Shown here: piece by piece, positions 26,194-35,760 of the stretch
Position numbering within the stretch: the first letter of the stretch is position 1
Layout of the letters: every line of letters begins with the position of its first letter
Source of the DNA: Clostridium sporogenes
GTDB taxonomy: Bacteria; Bacillota; Clostridia; Clostridiales; Clostridiaceae
DNA length: 64,000 nt
Assembly: GCF_001020205.1 (NCBI RefSeq)
Contig: NZ_CP011663.1
Span: 620,001 to 684,000 of the forward strand
Direction of reading: 5' to 3'
The notes under the pieces: model-generated
Seen by the model: the letters and a program-made list of their open reading frames with translations, nothing else
Told to the model about the DNA's origin: nothing
Databases searched by the model: none
Translations under genes and position numbers: made by a program

Positions 26194-27102
26194 ATGAAAG
26201 TAATATTATTGATTTTATTAATATTATTATTGGTTATAGTTTTTGTTGTATCGTGGAGATTAACAGATGTAGTTATTTATCCAATAGTAAGAAAGGCAGA
26301 ATTTACTTATCAAAAAGAAATAGAACAGGGTGGATTTGTAGAAGAAGAATTTAATAAATTAGAAAAAGAGGAAATTACTATAAAATCCCCCTTCGGATAT
26401 GATTTGAAGGGAATGTATTTCCCAGGCAAAAATCCGAAGAAAACTGTAATAATATGTCATGGGATAAAATGTAATTTATATAATTCAGTGAAATATATGA
26501 AAATATTTATGGAGAAAGGTTTTAATGGAGTAATATATGATCATAGAAATCATGGAAGTAGTGGTGGAGAAAATACTACCTTTGGTTATTATGAAAAACA
26601 AGATTTAAAAGTTGTTGCAGATTGGGTATTTGAAAGAAATGGTGAAGACTCTATAGTTGGTATTCATGGAGAATCTATGGGGGCAGGTACTATACTTCAA
26701 AATGCAGCAATTGATGATAGAATAGCTTTTTATGTGGCGGATTGCCCATATTCTAGTATGAAGGGTATATTACAGTTGAGGTTAAAAGAAGATTATAAAT
26801 TGCCAGCTTTTCCCTTTATACCTGTGGCAAGTTTTATAAGTAAATTGAGAGTTGGAGTACTTTTTTCGCAAGTTTCTCCTATAAAAGATATAGAAAAAGT
26901 AGAAACACCTATACTTTTCATACATGGTATAGAGGATGAATATATACCAAAGGAAATGAGTATAGATATGTACAAAAATAAAAGAATAGGAATAAAAGAT
27001 ATATATTTGGCTCCCAATGCAGATCATGCAGAGTCTTATATAAAAAATAAAAAAGAGTATAAGGAACGTATATATAAATTTTTAGAAGAAATAAATTTAT
27101 AA
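26194..27102 (+). CDS. alpha/beta hydrolase with N-terminal anchor
   Basis: 302 aa. Residues 1-25 form one hydrophobic anchor (VILLILLILLLVIVFVVSW). The alpha/beta-hydrolase core follows: oxyanion-region strand VIICHGIKC, YDHRNHGSSGG, nucleophile elbow GIHGESMGAG (Ser near residue 164), acid FIHGIEDEYIP, and catalytic His in NADHAESY. It matches serine aminopeptidase S33-like/YqkD-type hydrolases. The catalytic domain is probably extracytoplasmic, the substrate unknown. Ribosome binding site TTAGGGGGA. Monocistronic. Confidence 0.9.
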   Translation: MKVILLILLILLLVIVFVVSWRLTDVVIYPIVRKAEFTYQKEIEQGGFVEEEFNKLEKEEITIKSPFGYDLKGMYFPGKNPKKTVIICHGIKCNLYNSVKYMKIFMEKGFNGVIYDHRNHGSSGGENTTFGYYEKQDLKVVADWVFERNGEDSIVGIHGESMGAGTILQNAAIDDRIAFYVADCPYSSMKGILQLRLKEDYKLPAFPFIPVASFISKLRVGVLFSQVSPIKDIEKVETPILFIHGIEDEYIPKEMSIDMYKNKRIGIKDIYLAPNADHAESYIKNKKEYKERIYKFLEEINL

Positions 27103-27310
27103 AAATATACTTATTTATTATATAAAGTAACGTTAATATTATTTTTATAATGGCACCCTTTTGTTAAAATTTACATAAAATATTAATATTTACAGATATT
27201 TTTTAATATTTAAAAATATACAGACAAATTTTAACATAAATAAGGATATATGAAGTTTGATTAGTATTTATCAAAGTGTTATGATTTATTCAAATAGGGG
27301 GTGGGGATTT

Positions 27311-27820
27311 ATGGATGGAAGATTATATATTAGTAAGTTAGAAAATTCATACAGATCCCATTTTAAAATAAAGAAAGATACTTATTTTTTAGAAAATCAT
27401 TTAGATATTTTAGCTCATTGTAAATTAGTTAATGTTAGAACAATGATTACAGAAAAAGATATTATTGATAGCTTTGAAACAAATGAATTTTGTTTTGTAA
27501 AACATTTAGATAATATTTCAAAAGAAACATTAGATAAGCATATAGACATGCTTATAGAAGCAGAGAAACTATGTGTAACACCTCATAAAGATCATAAAAG
27601 TTCCTATTTAACAGGCATATTAATAAGTGAAAATTCCATTGATGATAATATAAAACAATATGTTAAAAAGTTTAAATTTGCAAAGGCTTATAAATTTTAT
27701 TGGTTTGGATGGTGCGATATAAGATTAATTGTGATAGATTTAAAAAACAAAGAAGTTATAACTAATAAAGCTGGTAAATTTGTTAAAAAGGTGTATCAAA
27801 AACACTTTAATAAAAATTAG
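27311..27820 (+). CDS. conserved-looking hypothetical upstream of cstA
   Basis: 169 aa, family not recognised. No signal peptide or membrane segment. Notable features are many His, Lys and Phe residues, KAYKFYWFGWCDIRLIVIDL near the C-terminus and a basic end. Start was set at ATG 27311 after GGGGGTGGGGA; an earlier in-frame ATG has no ribosome binding site. The stop is 11 bases before cstA, whose ribosome binding site (AGGAGGG) lies in the gap, so they form one operon. It may regulate or assist the CstA transporter, but this rests on position only. Confidence 0.75.
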   Translation: MDGRLYISKLENSYRSHFKIKKDTYFLENHLDILAHCKLVNVRTMITEKDIIDSFETNEFCFVKHLDNISKETLDKHIDMLIEAEKLCVTPHKDHKSSYLTGILISENSIDDNIKQYVKKFKFAKAYKFYWFGWCDIRLIVIDLKNKEVITNKAGKFVKKVYQKHFNKN

Positions 27821-27831
27821 GAGGGTTTTTT

Positions 27832-29475
27832 ATGAACTCAGTAGTGTTACTTTTAACTGGTATCATTTTATTTTTGATTGCTTATCTAACCTACGGGAGA
27901 TGGCTTGCTAAACACTGGGGCATAGATATAAGTAAGCAAACACCAGCTCATACTAAATTTGATAATGTGGATTATTGTCCAGCAGATGCTAAAATTTTAT
28001 TAGGTCACCATTTCTCATCTATAGCAGGGGCAGGACCTATAGCAGGGCCTATACAAGCATCTATATTTGGATGGGTTCCTGTAATGTTATGGATTGTTAT
28101 AGGAAGTATTTTTATAGGTGGTGTTCATGATTTTGGTTCTTTATTTGCATCTATAAGACATGGAGGAAACTCTATAGGAGAGATAATTCGTGTTAATATA
28201 GGGGAAAAGGGTAAAAAATTATTTAATATTTTTGCTTGGGTTACATTAGTTTTAGTTGTAGCAGCCTTTACAGACATTTGCGCCTCTACTTTTGCATATA
28301 ATCCACAAACTCCAGAGCTTTTAACAGGAGCACGTTCTGGAACTGCTTCAATTTTATTTATAATACTAGCTATGGGCTTTGGATTTTTTGTATATAGAAG
28401 AAATGCTCCAGTAGGGGTATCTACAATAGTTGGAGTTGCTTTATTATTTTTCTGTATATATATAGGATATAGATTTCCAGTATTAAAATTAAGTAAGTTT
28501 CAATGGCAGATAATACTTTTAATATATATTACTGCAGCATCTACTATGCCAGTTTGGTTACTTTTACAACCAAGAGATTATCTTTGTTCATTTTTGTTGT
28601 ATGCAATGCTTATAGGGGCTTTTATAGGTATATTAGTTCTTCATCCAACAATGCAATTAGCACCAACCACATCATTTACGGTAAAAGGTCAAACTTTATT
28701 CCCATTCTTATTTGTAACAGTAGCTTGTGGCGCAGTTTCAGGATTTCACTCTCTAGTAAGTTCAGGAACATCATCAAAACAATTAAATAGTGAAAAGGAT
28801 ACTCAACTTATAGGATATGGCTCCATGTTAATTGAAGGAGTTGTAGCTATTATAGCTTTAATTGCTGTAGGATATGTTGCTAAAGCTAAAGGTACACCAG
28901 CTCAAATTTTTGCTAATGGTTGCGCAGCTTTTATGAATTCTTTTGGAATACCATTGGCTATAGGTAAAGTATTCGTAACATTATCCTTCTCTGCTTTTGC
29001 TTTAACAAGTTTGGATACAGCTACAAGAATAGGAAGATATATATTCCAAGAGTTCTTCCAAGGCTCTAATGAAAAAGAGGTGGAAAAGAAATCAATATTT
29101 AGTAATATGTATGTATCTACACTAATAACAGTATTTTGCGCGTTAGGATTATTGTTATATGGATATGAAAAAATATGGCCAATATTTGGGTCAGCAAACC
29201 AATTATTAGCTGCATTAGCATTACTGTCATTAACAGCATGGCTTTCAAGAAGAGAAAAGAAGACAATAATGATAATAATACCAATGATATTCATGTTTGC
29301 AGTAACACTATCTGCACTATTCTTAATAATAAAATCCTATTTATTTGGAGCAAAGCCTAATTATATATTAGGAGTAATGGCAGTAATATTACTTGTATTA
29401 GCTGTAGTACTTGCAGTAGAGGCTTATAATACTTTAAATAAAAATAAAAAGGCTAATACAAATTTAGGAGCTTAG
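27832..29475 (+). CDS. cstA: carbon starvation protein CstA family transporter
   Basis: 547 aa, about 14-16 hydrophobic helices. Signature segments: CPADAKILLGHHFSSIAGAGP near residue 48-70, GGVHDFGSLFASIRHGG near residue 97, AFTDICASTFAYNP near residue 145, and SLDTATRIGRYIFQE near residue 395. CstA/YjiY proteins take up peptides or pyruvate under carbon limitation. Gram-positive members lack the long C-terminal extension of E. coli CstA, as here. It is downstream of an unknown 169-aa gene in the same operon. Terminator at 29529. Confidence 0.95.
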   Translation: MNSVVLLLTGIILFLIAYLTYGRWLAKHWGIDISKQTPAHTKFDNVDYCPADAKILLGHHFSSIAGAGPIAGPIQASIFGWVPVMLWIVIGSIFIGGVHDFGSLFASIRHGGNSIGEIIRVNIGEKGKKLFNIFAWVTLVLVVAAFTDICASTFAYNPQTPELLTGARSGTASILFIILAMGFGFFVYRRNAPVGVSTIVGVALLFFCIYIGYRFPVLKLSKFQWQIILLIYITAASTMPVWLLLQPRDYLCSFLLYAMLIGAFIGILVLHPTMQLAPTTSFTVKGQTLFPFLFVTVACGAVSGFHSLVSSGTSSKQLNSEKDTQLIGYGSMLIEGVVAIIALIAVGYVAKAKGTPAQIFANGCAAFMNSFGIPLAIGKVFVTLSFSAFALTSLDTATRIGRYIFQEFFQGSNEKEVEKKSIFSNMYVSTLITVFCALGLLLYGYEKIWPIFGSANQLLAALALLSLTAWLSRREKKTIMIIIPMIFMFAVTLSALFLIIKSYLFGAKPNYILGVMAVILLVLAVVLAVEAYNTLNKNKKANTNLGA

Positions 29476-29528
29476 CAAATATATAACTTTATAAAATAAT
29501 AATTAGATTATCCCTATACAAAATATAA

Positions 29529-29596
29529 GACTTCAGTAGAATATTAGGTCAAGATTATGACACTTTGCCTAAGTTTTACTGAAGTTTTGTTTTTTA
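29529..29596 (+). terminator. terminator of the cstA operon
   Basis: ACTTCAGTA / TACTGAAGT outer stem with an inner TTAGG / CCTAA stem, then TTTTGTTTTTT. Confidence 0.75.
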
Positions 29597-29892
29597 TTAT
29601 ATATATAAAGTTATAACTTTATTATAAATCTATGCTAATTAAAACTTAAATAGTAAAGATATTATTTAAAAGCACTTAATGAGGTGAATTACTATTTTTG
29701 TTAATATATAATTTTGCTTTACGATATAATAAATAATTACTTTTGTCATAGTGAAAAATTACCTTAGATACTAACATATAATTCATTTTTCTTATATAAT
29801 AAGATTAATAATAATTAACTGATTTATTATATTAATATGAGATTGAGGATTTAGTAAATAAAAAAATAATTTTATAAATGGAGGGATAAAAA
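29597..29892. other. intergenic stretch
   Basis: AT-rich promoter region of the LiaF-like gene. I see no further gene or RNA motif. Confidence 0.4.
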
Positions 29893-30582
29893 GTGAAGGG
29901 TAAAAGTAGTTTAGGTATTATATTTCTTGTTATAGGCTTAGGAATATTTTTAGAAGCATTAAATTTATGGGATTTTGGAAATATTATAAGTAATTATTGG
30001 CCAATTATATTAATAGTTATTGGTGTCAAAAAACTTCTAGAAAAATCAGTTTCATATGTAAACGGAATTGTATTAATATTGTTAGGAGTAATGTTTCAAT
30101 TAAGGAATTTAAATATATTATATAATGTATCTAAATTTTTTTGGGCAGGAATTTTCCTTTTAGTAGGTTTTTATTTATTATCTTATAAGGAAAGCTTTAG
30201 ATCAAAAGATAAAACTTTTTTTGGAGGACAAAGTTCAGAGGATTTTGTAAAAACAGGAGCAATATTTTCAGGAGCTAGAACTAAAAATAATTCAAAAGCT
30301 TTTAAGGGGGGAAGTATAACAACTATATTTGCAGGAGTAGATTTAGATTTATTAGATGCTCAATTAGGTTTTGATGGCGCTTATATAGATGTATTCGTAG
30401 CCTTTGGAGGAGTAGATATAGTAGTTCCTGAAAATTGGAATGTTGTCATAACTGGCATACCAATATTTGGTGGATGGAGTAATAAAACTAGAAATAGAAA
30501 TATGAATAATGGAGGACCAACTCTAAAAGTTAATTGCATAGTAGCCTTTGGTGGGTTAGATGTAAAACATTATTTTGATTAA
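29893..30582 (+). CDS. LiaF-like cell-wall stress membrane protein
   Basis: 229 aa. The N-terminal half has four hydrophobic helices with the LiaF/LiaI-type transmembrane pattern (GIIFLVIGLGIFLEALNLWD, YWPIILIVIGVKKL). The C-terminal half (about 125-229) is the soluble beta-rich LiaF C-terminal (cell-wall-active antibiotic response) domain, with SITTIFAGVDLDLLDAQL, FVAFGGVDIVVPENW and CIVAFGGLDVKHY. In Bacillus, LiaF restrains the LiaSR two-component system; no liaS/liaR is adjacent here. Start is GTG with GGAGGGATAA. Monocistronic. Confidence 0.88.
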   Translation: MKGKSSLGIIFLVIGLGIFLEALNLWDFGNIISNYWPIILIVIGVKKLLEKSVSYVNGIVLILLGVMFQLRNLNILYNVSKFFWAGIFLLVGFYLLSYKESFRSKDKTFFGGQSSEDFVKTGAIFSGARTKNNSKAFKGGSITTIFAGVDLDLLDAQLGFDGAYIDVFVAFGGVDIVVPENWNVVITGIPIFGGWSNKTRNRNMNNGGPTLKVNCIVAFGGLDVKHYFD

Positions 30583-30635
30583 AATTTTAAATTATAATAT
30601 ACTGTGTTTAATTTTAATATAGTAAAGATAAAAAA

Positions 30636-30740
30636 ATACACGTAATAAACATATGAATAAACTCTAGTAGTTCTTAATGGATCTAGATTCAGAACTTATG
30701 AGAGAAATGAATTAGTTTATTAAGTGTATTTTTGTCTTGG
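30636..30740. repeat. R3 palindromic repeat, short copy
   Basis: Inverted repeat closed by TACACGTAATAAAC / GTTTATTAAGTGTA. It shares ATAAACATATGAATAA and AGTAGTTCTTAAT with the larger palindrome at 33546-33838. A terminator-like hairpin follows directly. Confidence 0.6.
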
Positions 30741-30741
30741 T

Positions 30742-30778
30742 GGTGTCAAAATTAAATTTATTTTGACACCTTTTTTTA
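30742..30778 (+). terminator. intrinsic terminator
   Basis: GGTGTCAAAAT / ATTTTGACACC, 11-bp perfect stem with T7. It probably ends the LiaF-like transcript after the R3 element. Confidence 0.85.
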
Positions 30779-31415
30779 TTGCTTAAAATTTAATTGTGTA
30801 TAATTACTAATTATTAAAATAAATAATTATAAAGATTACGGGACAAAATATAGAAGAAGGGAATTAATAATTATAGTAGTGTTCTTATACTATAGAGATA
30901 TTAAAAAATTTTTTAAAATTAGAATTTAAATGATTTAATTCTATAGTAAAAATATTATTTTAATATCTTTATAAACGGATATCTTTTTAAAGCTATATTA
31001 AGTTTTATAGAATACAGCTAAATTAAATTAATAGTTTTAGCATGTAGCTTTAAAAAGTTAGATGAAGTTTTGTATATTGAGCTTTAGTATATTATTAATA
31101 TCCCTTCTAATTTTATATTTATATAAAATTAAAAAAATTGCATTTCTAAAAATTTACTTTTTTTATAATTTATTGATTGAAGTTGCATGAATTCATAAAA
31201 ATCTCTATATTCAACCAAAATTTCACATTAATAACTTTTAGTTTTTAGTTCATTTTATTATAATTAACTTATAATAAAGTTTATTACAATATAGTTTAAT
31301 TAAGGTATATTATTAATAAACCGACAATAGTATTGAAAATTATATTTAGCTGTTAATATTTATAGTATAATATAATATAAATTATGAGAATTTTTTATAA
31401 AACGGGGGGCTTTTT
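30779..31415. other. gene-free stretch upstream of a chemoreceptor
   Basis: About 640 bases without a supported ORF. Inverted segments CTTTTTAAAGCTATAT (about 30981) and ATGTAGCTTTAAAAAG (about 31044) could pair. No known riboswitch motif was seen; in particular I searched for and did not find a c-di-GMP aptamer. Confidence 0.45.
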
Positions 31416-33407
31416 ATGAAAAACAAAAGTATAAAACGTATAATTTCCACTTTACTTATATTTGTAGCTTTAATTCCTATATTAATTGTTGGTATATATA
31501 CTAATTATTCACAAACTAAAAGTTTAAAAAGTAATTTTGAATCAACAACAAAGAATTCTGTACTTAGTTTTCAAGCTATGATAGCACAAAAAAATAAAAA
31601 CAATATGGAATCAATTAACACTTTGGCCAATGATGGTAATGCTAAAAATTTATTCAAAAATAAGGATAATGCTAATTGGCTTTTCTATGCATTAGAGGCC
31701 TTTAGAAGTTCTCATTCTGAAATTACAAATGTTTATCTAGGAACAGTTAAAGGAAATACTATATTTTCACCTAAAACTGATGTAGTTAATAGCATTGATC
31801 CAAGAACAAGACCTTGGTATAAGAAGGCAGTAGAAATGAAAGGAGATCCTATTATTACAGAACCATACAAAGATACAGCAGGTACTAATAGTTTAATGGT
31901 AACTATAGCTAAAGCTGTTATGGATGAGAAGGATTCTTTAGTTGGAGTAATTGGTATGGACATAAAATTAGATGATTTATCGGCTATTGCTAAAAATACT
32001 AAGATTGGTAAAGAAGGCTTTGTGGTATTAGTTGATAAAAATGGTTCAATTATAGGGCATAAAGATAAAGAAAAATTAAACAAAAATATAAAAGATTTAA
32101 ATTGGCCTAAAGAAATACTAAATAAGGGAATTATAGATAAAGTAAAAATTAATGGAAAAGAGTATAAAGTCATAACAGAAAAAGATGGAGCAACATCCTG
32201 GAGCATTGTAGGATTTTTACCTTATAGTGAAATACAATCTGAACTTAATAAATATTATAGAATTATAGTTACAATATCCCTTTTATCTTTAGCAGGAGCG
32301 TTAGCAATAGGAGCAGTATTCTCTAAAAAAATAATAAATCCTATAAGAAAAATAGAAGATGCATTAGCCTGTATGAAGAATGGAGATTTTACCCAGAGCA
32401 TAGATAAAGGTGAAACTTCAATTTATGAGATGGAATTAATAATGGATGGAATTAATATAGTGAGAGAAGAAACAGTAAAAATTTTAGATAGTCTTAAGAG
32501 TGTTTCTGGTGATGTGAAAGAATCTTCTGATATTTTAAAGAATATAACAGAGCAATCAGAAATGGCAGGAAATGAAATAGTACAAGTAGTACAAAATATA
32601 GCAGATGCAACTTCAGATCAAGCTCAGTCTATGGAAGGAAGTTTAAATTCTATAAGTGATTTATCAGATAAAGTAGAAAATTCCATGGAAAACTCTAAGG
32701 AAATGGTCAAAGAGTCTGATATAGTTAGGAATATTATAAAGGATAGTGGACAGGCTGTAAAAGGGTTAAAAAGTAAATTTGAATTGAATTCTAAATCAAA
32801 CCAGGAATTAGCTAATAAAATTGACACATTGGCAGAAAGTTCAAATCAAATAAGTATGATAACAGAAACAATACAATCTATAACAGAACAAACATCTTTA
32901 TTAGCACTTAATGCTAGTATAGAATCTGCAAGGGCAGGAGAAGCAGGAAAAGGATTTGCAGTAGTAGCAGAAGAGGTAAGGAAGCTTGCAGAACAATCTT
33001 CAACTTCAGCTTCAGAAATAGAAAGGGTTATTTCTAACATAAATAAAGAAGTAAAAGATATACTAGATAAAATGTATGAAACTATAGAACTTGAAAAGGA
33101 TACTAAGGACAAAATTAATATTACAGATAATGCCTTTAATACTATAAGAGAATCTATAGATAAATTAGAAGAAAGCATAAGAAATGTTAATGAATCACAA
33201 AAAATTATATATAATAATAAAAATGATATATTAAATAAAATAAATGAGGCATCCTCTGTTTCAGAGGAGATAGCAGCAACTACTGAAGAAATAACTGCAT
33301 CAGCAGAGGAACAGGCAGCTGGACTTAAAGAGGTAGTAGGATCTGCAGAAAAATTAAATTCTTATTCAGATACATTAAATTCATTAGTAAAACAATTTAA
33401 GATATAA
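31416..33407 (+). CDS. methyl-accepting chemotaxis protein with dCache sensor
   Basis: 663 aa. TM1 at about residues 12-32; extracellular double-Cache sensor (about 35-280) with WLFYALEAFRSSHSEITNVYL and IDPRTRPWYKKAVE, the ligand-pocket signature for small ligands such as amino acids; TM2 at about 285-305 (IIVTISLLSLAGALAIGAVF); HAMP at about 307-360; and a signalling domain with the hairpin tip ITEQTSLLALNASIESARAG. The tip has Ser/Ser substitutions relative to the common TNLLALNAAIEAARAG. The C-terminus ends in LNSLVKQFKI, with no CheR-binding pentapeptide. Monocistronic, GGGGGGC ribosome binding site. Followed by R1 and R3 repeats. Confidence 0.95.
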   Translation: MKNKSIKRIISTLLIFVALIPILIVGIYTNYSQTKSLKSNFESTTKNSVLSFQAMIAQKNKNNMESINTLANDGNAKNLFKNKDNANWLFYALEAFRSSHSEITNVYLGTVKGNTIFSPKTDVVNSIDPRTRPWYKKAVEMKGDPIITEPYKDTAGTNSLMVTIAKAVMDEKDSLVGVIGMDIKLDDLSAIAKNTKIGKEGFVVLVDKNGSIIGHKDKEKLNKNIKDLNWPKEILNKGIIDKVKINGKEYKVITEKDGATSWSIVGFLPYSEIQSELNKYYRIIVTISLLSLAGALAIGAVFSKKIINPIRKIEDALACMKNGDFTQSIDKGETSIYEMELIMDGINIVREETVKILDSLKSVSGDVKESSDILKNITEQSEMAGNEIVQVVQNIADATSDQAQSMEGSLNSISDLSDKVENSMENSKEMVKESDIVRNIIKDSGQAVKGLKSKFELNSKSNQELANKIDTLAESSNQISMITETIQSITEQTSLLALNASIESARAGEAGKGFAVVAEEVRKLAEQSSTSASEIERVISNINKEVKDILDKMYETIELEKDTKDKINITDNAFNTIRESIDKLEESIRNVNESQKIIYNNKNDILNKINEASSVSEEIAATTEEITASAEEQAAGLKEVVGSAEKLNSYSDTLNSLVKQFKI

Positions 33408-33409
33408 AC

Positions 33410-33541
33410 AGAGTTCTTGGCTTTAGAGGGAGTTTTTACTCCATCTAAAGCTTAGAAGTCGTTATCCAGAGACGTAACCGCTCTTTATTCCCACTTTGAA
33501 GAAGATGGGAGTATTAGAGCGGGCAGTCATCGGATAGATAA
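33410..33541 (+). repeat. R1 dispersed two-hairpin repeat, copy 2
   Basis: First hairpin GGCTTTAGAGGGAGT / ACTCCATCTAAAGC, linker AGAAGTCGTTATCCAGAGACGTAAC, second hairpin CGCTCTTTATTCCCA / TGGGAGTATTAGAGCG, then GTCATCGGATA. It begins three bases after the chemoreceptor stop codon. Compared with 62897-63080 and 2439-2575, loop and linker are conserved while stem pairs vary together. Confidence 0.8.
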
Positions 33542-33545
33542 AAAA

Positions 33546-33838
33546 GGGTTGTCTCAAAGTAAAAATAGATTTAATTTTAATTCCGCAAATAGAAAAAATA
33601 TATTCATAAACTATTCATTTTGCTAAGTAGTTCTAAATTTGGCTGCATTAAAAATTTTCTACCCGGTAGAGGCGCCATCCTTGGCTTCACTACCGGCTCC
33701 TCACGTTCTGTGAGGAATTACGCAAATTTTTAATTCCGCCAAATTAAGAACTACTAAAGCTTATTCATATGTTTATTCCATATATTTTTTTCTATTTGCT
33801 ACATTAAAATTAAATCTATTTTAATATGCACTCTTTTT
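33546..33838. repeat. R3 long imperfect palindrome, large copy
   Basis: About 290 bases. The left arm (GTAAAAATAGATTTAATTTT then CGCAAATAGAAAAAATATAT, CTAAGTAGTTCTAAATTTGG) pairs with the right arm over most of its length. The centre holds two GC-rich hairpins, one from CCGGTAGAGGCG to CACTACCGG and one CTCCTCACG / TGTGAGGA. It carries no ORF. It is adjacent to an R1 element and lies between the chemoreceptor and ABC-F genes. Confidence 0.72.
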
Positions 33839-33878
33839 TATAATAGGAATTTAGTTGTTTTTTTATAATTTAATTTGA

Positions 33879-35537
33879 TTACTTTTTTAATAATTTGATG
33901 TCGTTTAATAATTTAATATATTCCTCATTTAACTTCTCTTTAACTATCAAATCTTTCTCAAAAGATATTTCTGAAATTATTTTTGAAAGTCTATTTTCTA
34001 AGATTAATAATTTTTCCTTCTTTTCACGCTCACTATGGTTATCCTGTTTTTTAGTTTCATAGTTTACTCTTTCTTCAGTGAAAGCAGTATAAGTACCCGA
34101 AAAACAATTTAGTTTAGTATCTTTTATTTCAATTATATAATTACATATACTAGAAATAAAAGATCTATCATGAGATATCATTACAATTGTTTTGTCTGTA
34201 TTAATAAGTGCATTTTCTAAAGCTTCAATAGATTTTATATCTAAATAATTGGTAGGTTCATCTAAAATCAAAGTATTAGTATCACTTAAAATTATTTTGG
34301 AAAGTGCAACTTTAACTTTTTCTCCTCCACTTAATATAGAAACATTTTTGTATATAGTGTCTCCTTTAAACCCAAATCCAGCTAATTGTATTCTCATAAA
34401 GCTTTCATCATAAGAACTAGTTGATTTTATATTATCTAATATTGTTTTGTCTTTATCTAAAATGTCTTGATTTTGATCAAAATATCCTATAGAAATATAC
34501 TTTGATAATCTAATGTTTTCTGTATCTCTTTTTAATATTTCTTTTATTAAAGTTGTTTTACCACAGCCATTTTCACCAATAATAGCTGCTTTTTTACCGT
34601 TTTTTATTTTGAAATTTCCATCTTTTATAAGAAGTTTATCACCTATATATAAATCTAAATTTTTTACTTCTATTACTGTTTTAGAAGGTATTTTATTACC
34701 TTCAGTAATTTTTATCTTAATATCTTTGCTAGAAATAGGTTTTTCTTTCACTTCAAGATGATTAATTCTACTTTTTAAAGATTTTATATTTCCATCTAAG
34801 TGTTTTTTTGATTTCTGATCTCCCATTTTATGAAGTCTTGCTTCCGAATTTCCCATTCTTTTAGGTGCTTTTCTAATAGAATCTTGTTGATTTTTTTTTA
34901 CCATCATAGCCTTTTCAAGTCGCTTTTTTTCAGTTATATATTCTTCATATTCTCTTTTTTCAACTTCTCTTTCTTTAGCTTTTAGTTTAAGATATTTTGA
35001 ATAACCACACTTATATAATTTAACTTTTCCATTTTCTATTTCTAATATATTATCACAAAGATTATTTAAAAAATCTCTATCATGAGAAACTAATAAAAGT
35101 CCTCCTTTATATTCACTTATAAGTTTTTCAATGCTTTTTATAGTATTAGTGTCAAGATTAGCTGTTGGCTCATCTGCTATAAGAAAATTGCTATTAGAAC
35201 TAAGGGCTTGATTAATACTAATTTTCACCTTTTCTCCACCGGATAAAAATTCATTATAATTATCTGGTGCACCTAATATACTCTTGATTCTGCCATCATT
35301 GCAGGAACCAGTATAGTTTTCACTTTGGCTTATATATGAATAATTAGCATGAAAAAATACTTTTCCCTCATCAATATCTAGTTCACCTAAAATAACTTTA
35401 ATAAGAGTTGTTTTACCAGCTCCATTTTCTCCAACAATTCCGATTCTACTATTTTCTTTTATTTCTAAATTGTCTATATCTAAAATTAATTTATCTTCAT
35501 AATATTTTTTTACTTTATCTAATTTTATTGATACCAT
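33879..35537 (-). CDS. ABC-F ribosome-protection ATPase (CplR-like)
   Basis: 552-aa soluble protein with two ABC ATPase domains and no membrane part. Walker A motifs GENGAGKTTL (about residue 37) and GENGCGKTTL (about 325), signatures LSGGEKVKI and LSGGEKVKVAL. A lysine-rich interdomain linker (KREYEEYITEKKRLEKAMMV...) is the antibiotic-resistance domain that reaches toward the peptidyl transferase centre. The size and the clostridial context fit the CplR-type factors protecting against pleuromutilins, lincosamides and streptogramin A. The gene has a long leader with a three-codon upstream ORF, typical of drug-inducible ABC-F genes. The drug spectrum cannot be read from sequence. Confidence 0.88.
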   Translation of the reverse strand: MVSIKLDKVKKYYEDKLILDIDNLEIKENSRIGIVGENGAGKTTLIKVILGELDIDEGKVFFHANYSYISQSENYTGSCNDGRIKSILGAPDNYNEFLSGGEKVKISINQALSSNSNFLIADEPTANLDTNTIKSIEKLISEYKGGLLLVSHDRDFLNNLCDNILEIENGKVKLYKCGYSKYLKLKAKEREVEKREYEEYITEKKRLEKAMMVKKNQQDSIRKAPKRMGNSEARLHKMGDQKSKKHLDGNIKSLKSRINHLEVKEKPISSKDIKIKITEGNKIPSKTVIEVKNLDLYIGDKLLIKDGNFKIKNGKKAAIIGENGCGKTTLIKEILKRDTENIRLSKYISIGYFDQNQDILDKDKTILDNIKSTSSYDESFMRIQLAGFGFKGDTIYKNVSILSGGEKVKVALSKIILSDTNTLILDEPTNYLDIKSIEALENALINTDKTIVMISHDRSFISSICNYIIEIKDTKLNCFSGTYTAFTEERVNYETKKQDNHSEREKKEKLLILENRLSKIISEISFEKDLIVKEKLNEEYIKLLNDIKLLKK

Positions 35538-35539
35538 AA

Positions 35540-35725
35540 AAAAAATCCCTCCTTAAATTTAGGAGAGAGTATATAATAATTCCGTAAAAAGGTATAAGTA
35601 TCCCCTAGAATAATTTACTCTCTCAAGTTTTAAGTACAACAAAAAAGCCTAATTTCATAGAATCTTTTAAAATTAATTTGATTTGTCATACTTAATAAAA
35701 TAAAAGTGTAAATTACATTCTCATT
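35540..35725 (-). promoter_or_regulatory. attenuator-like leader of the ABC-F gene
   Basis: Read on the minus strand, the leader contains the upstream ORF (35713-35724), then AT-rich sequence ending in GGCTTTTTTG, then a strong stem GAGAGAGTA / TACTCTCTC flanking an inner AGGGGATAC...loop. The gene's own ribosome binding site lies in a palindrome CCTAAATTTAAGG. Alternative folds depending on ribosome stalling at the upstream ORF are plausible. Confidence 0.6.
35713..35724 (-). CDS. three-residue leader peptide Met-Arg-Met
   Basis: ATG AGA ATG TAA on the minus strand, preceded by a ribosome binding site (CGAGGTAG, about 10 bases upstream). It is the first start codon in the transcript from the promoter at 35761-35789. 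Minimal leader ORFs containing Met-Arg-x occur in drug-sensing leaders because certain antibiotics stall ribosomes on them. Its expression is inferred, not shown. Confidence 0.55.
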   Translation of the reverse strand: MRM

Positions 35726-35760
35726 GGTGAAACTACCTCGTTCTTTCTTTAATTTATTTT

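Noticed and set aside
28902..29294. Antisense ORF of 130 aa within cstA
   Set aside because: cstA is clearly coding across this interval; the antisense frame has no initiation signal and no independent support.
35540..35760. T-box leader upstream of the ABC-F gene
   Set aside because: No T-box core (GGGTGG-type antiterminator) is visible; a short leader ORF and hairpins explain the region better.
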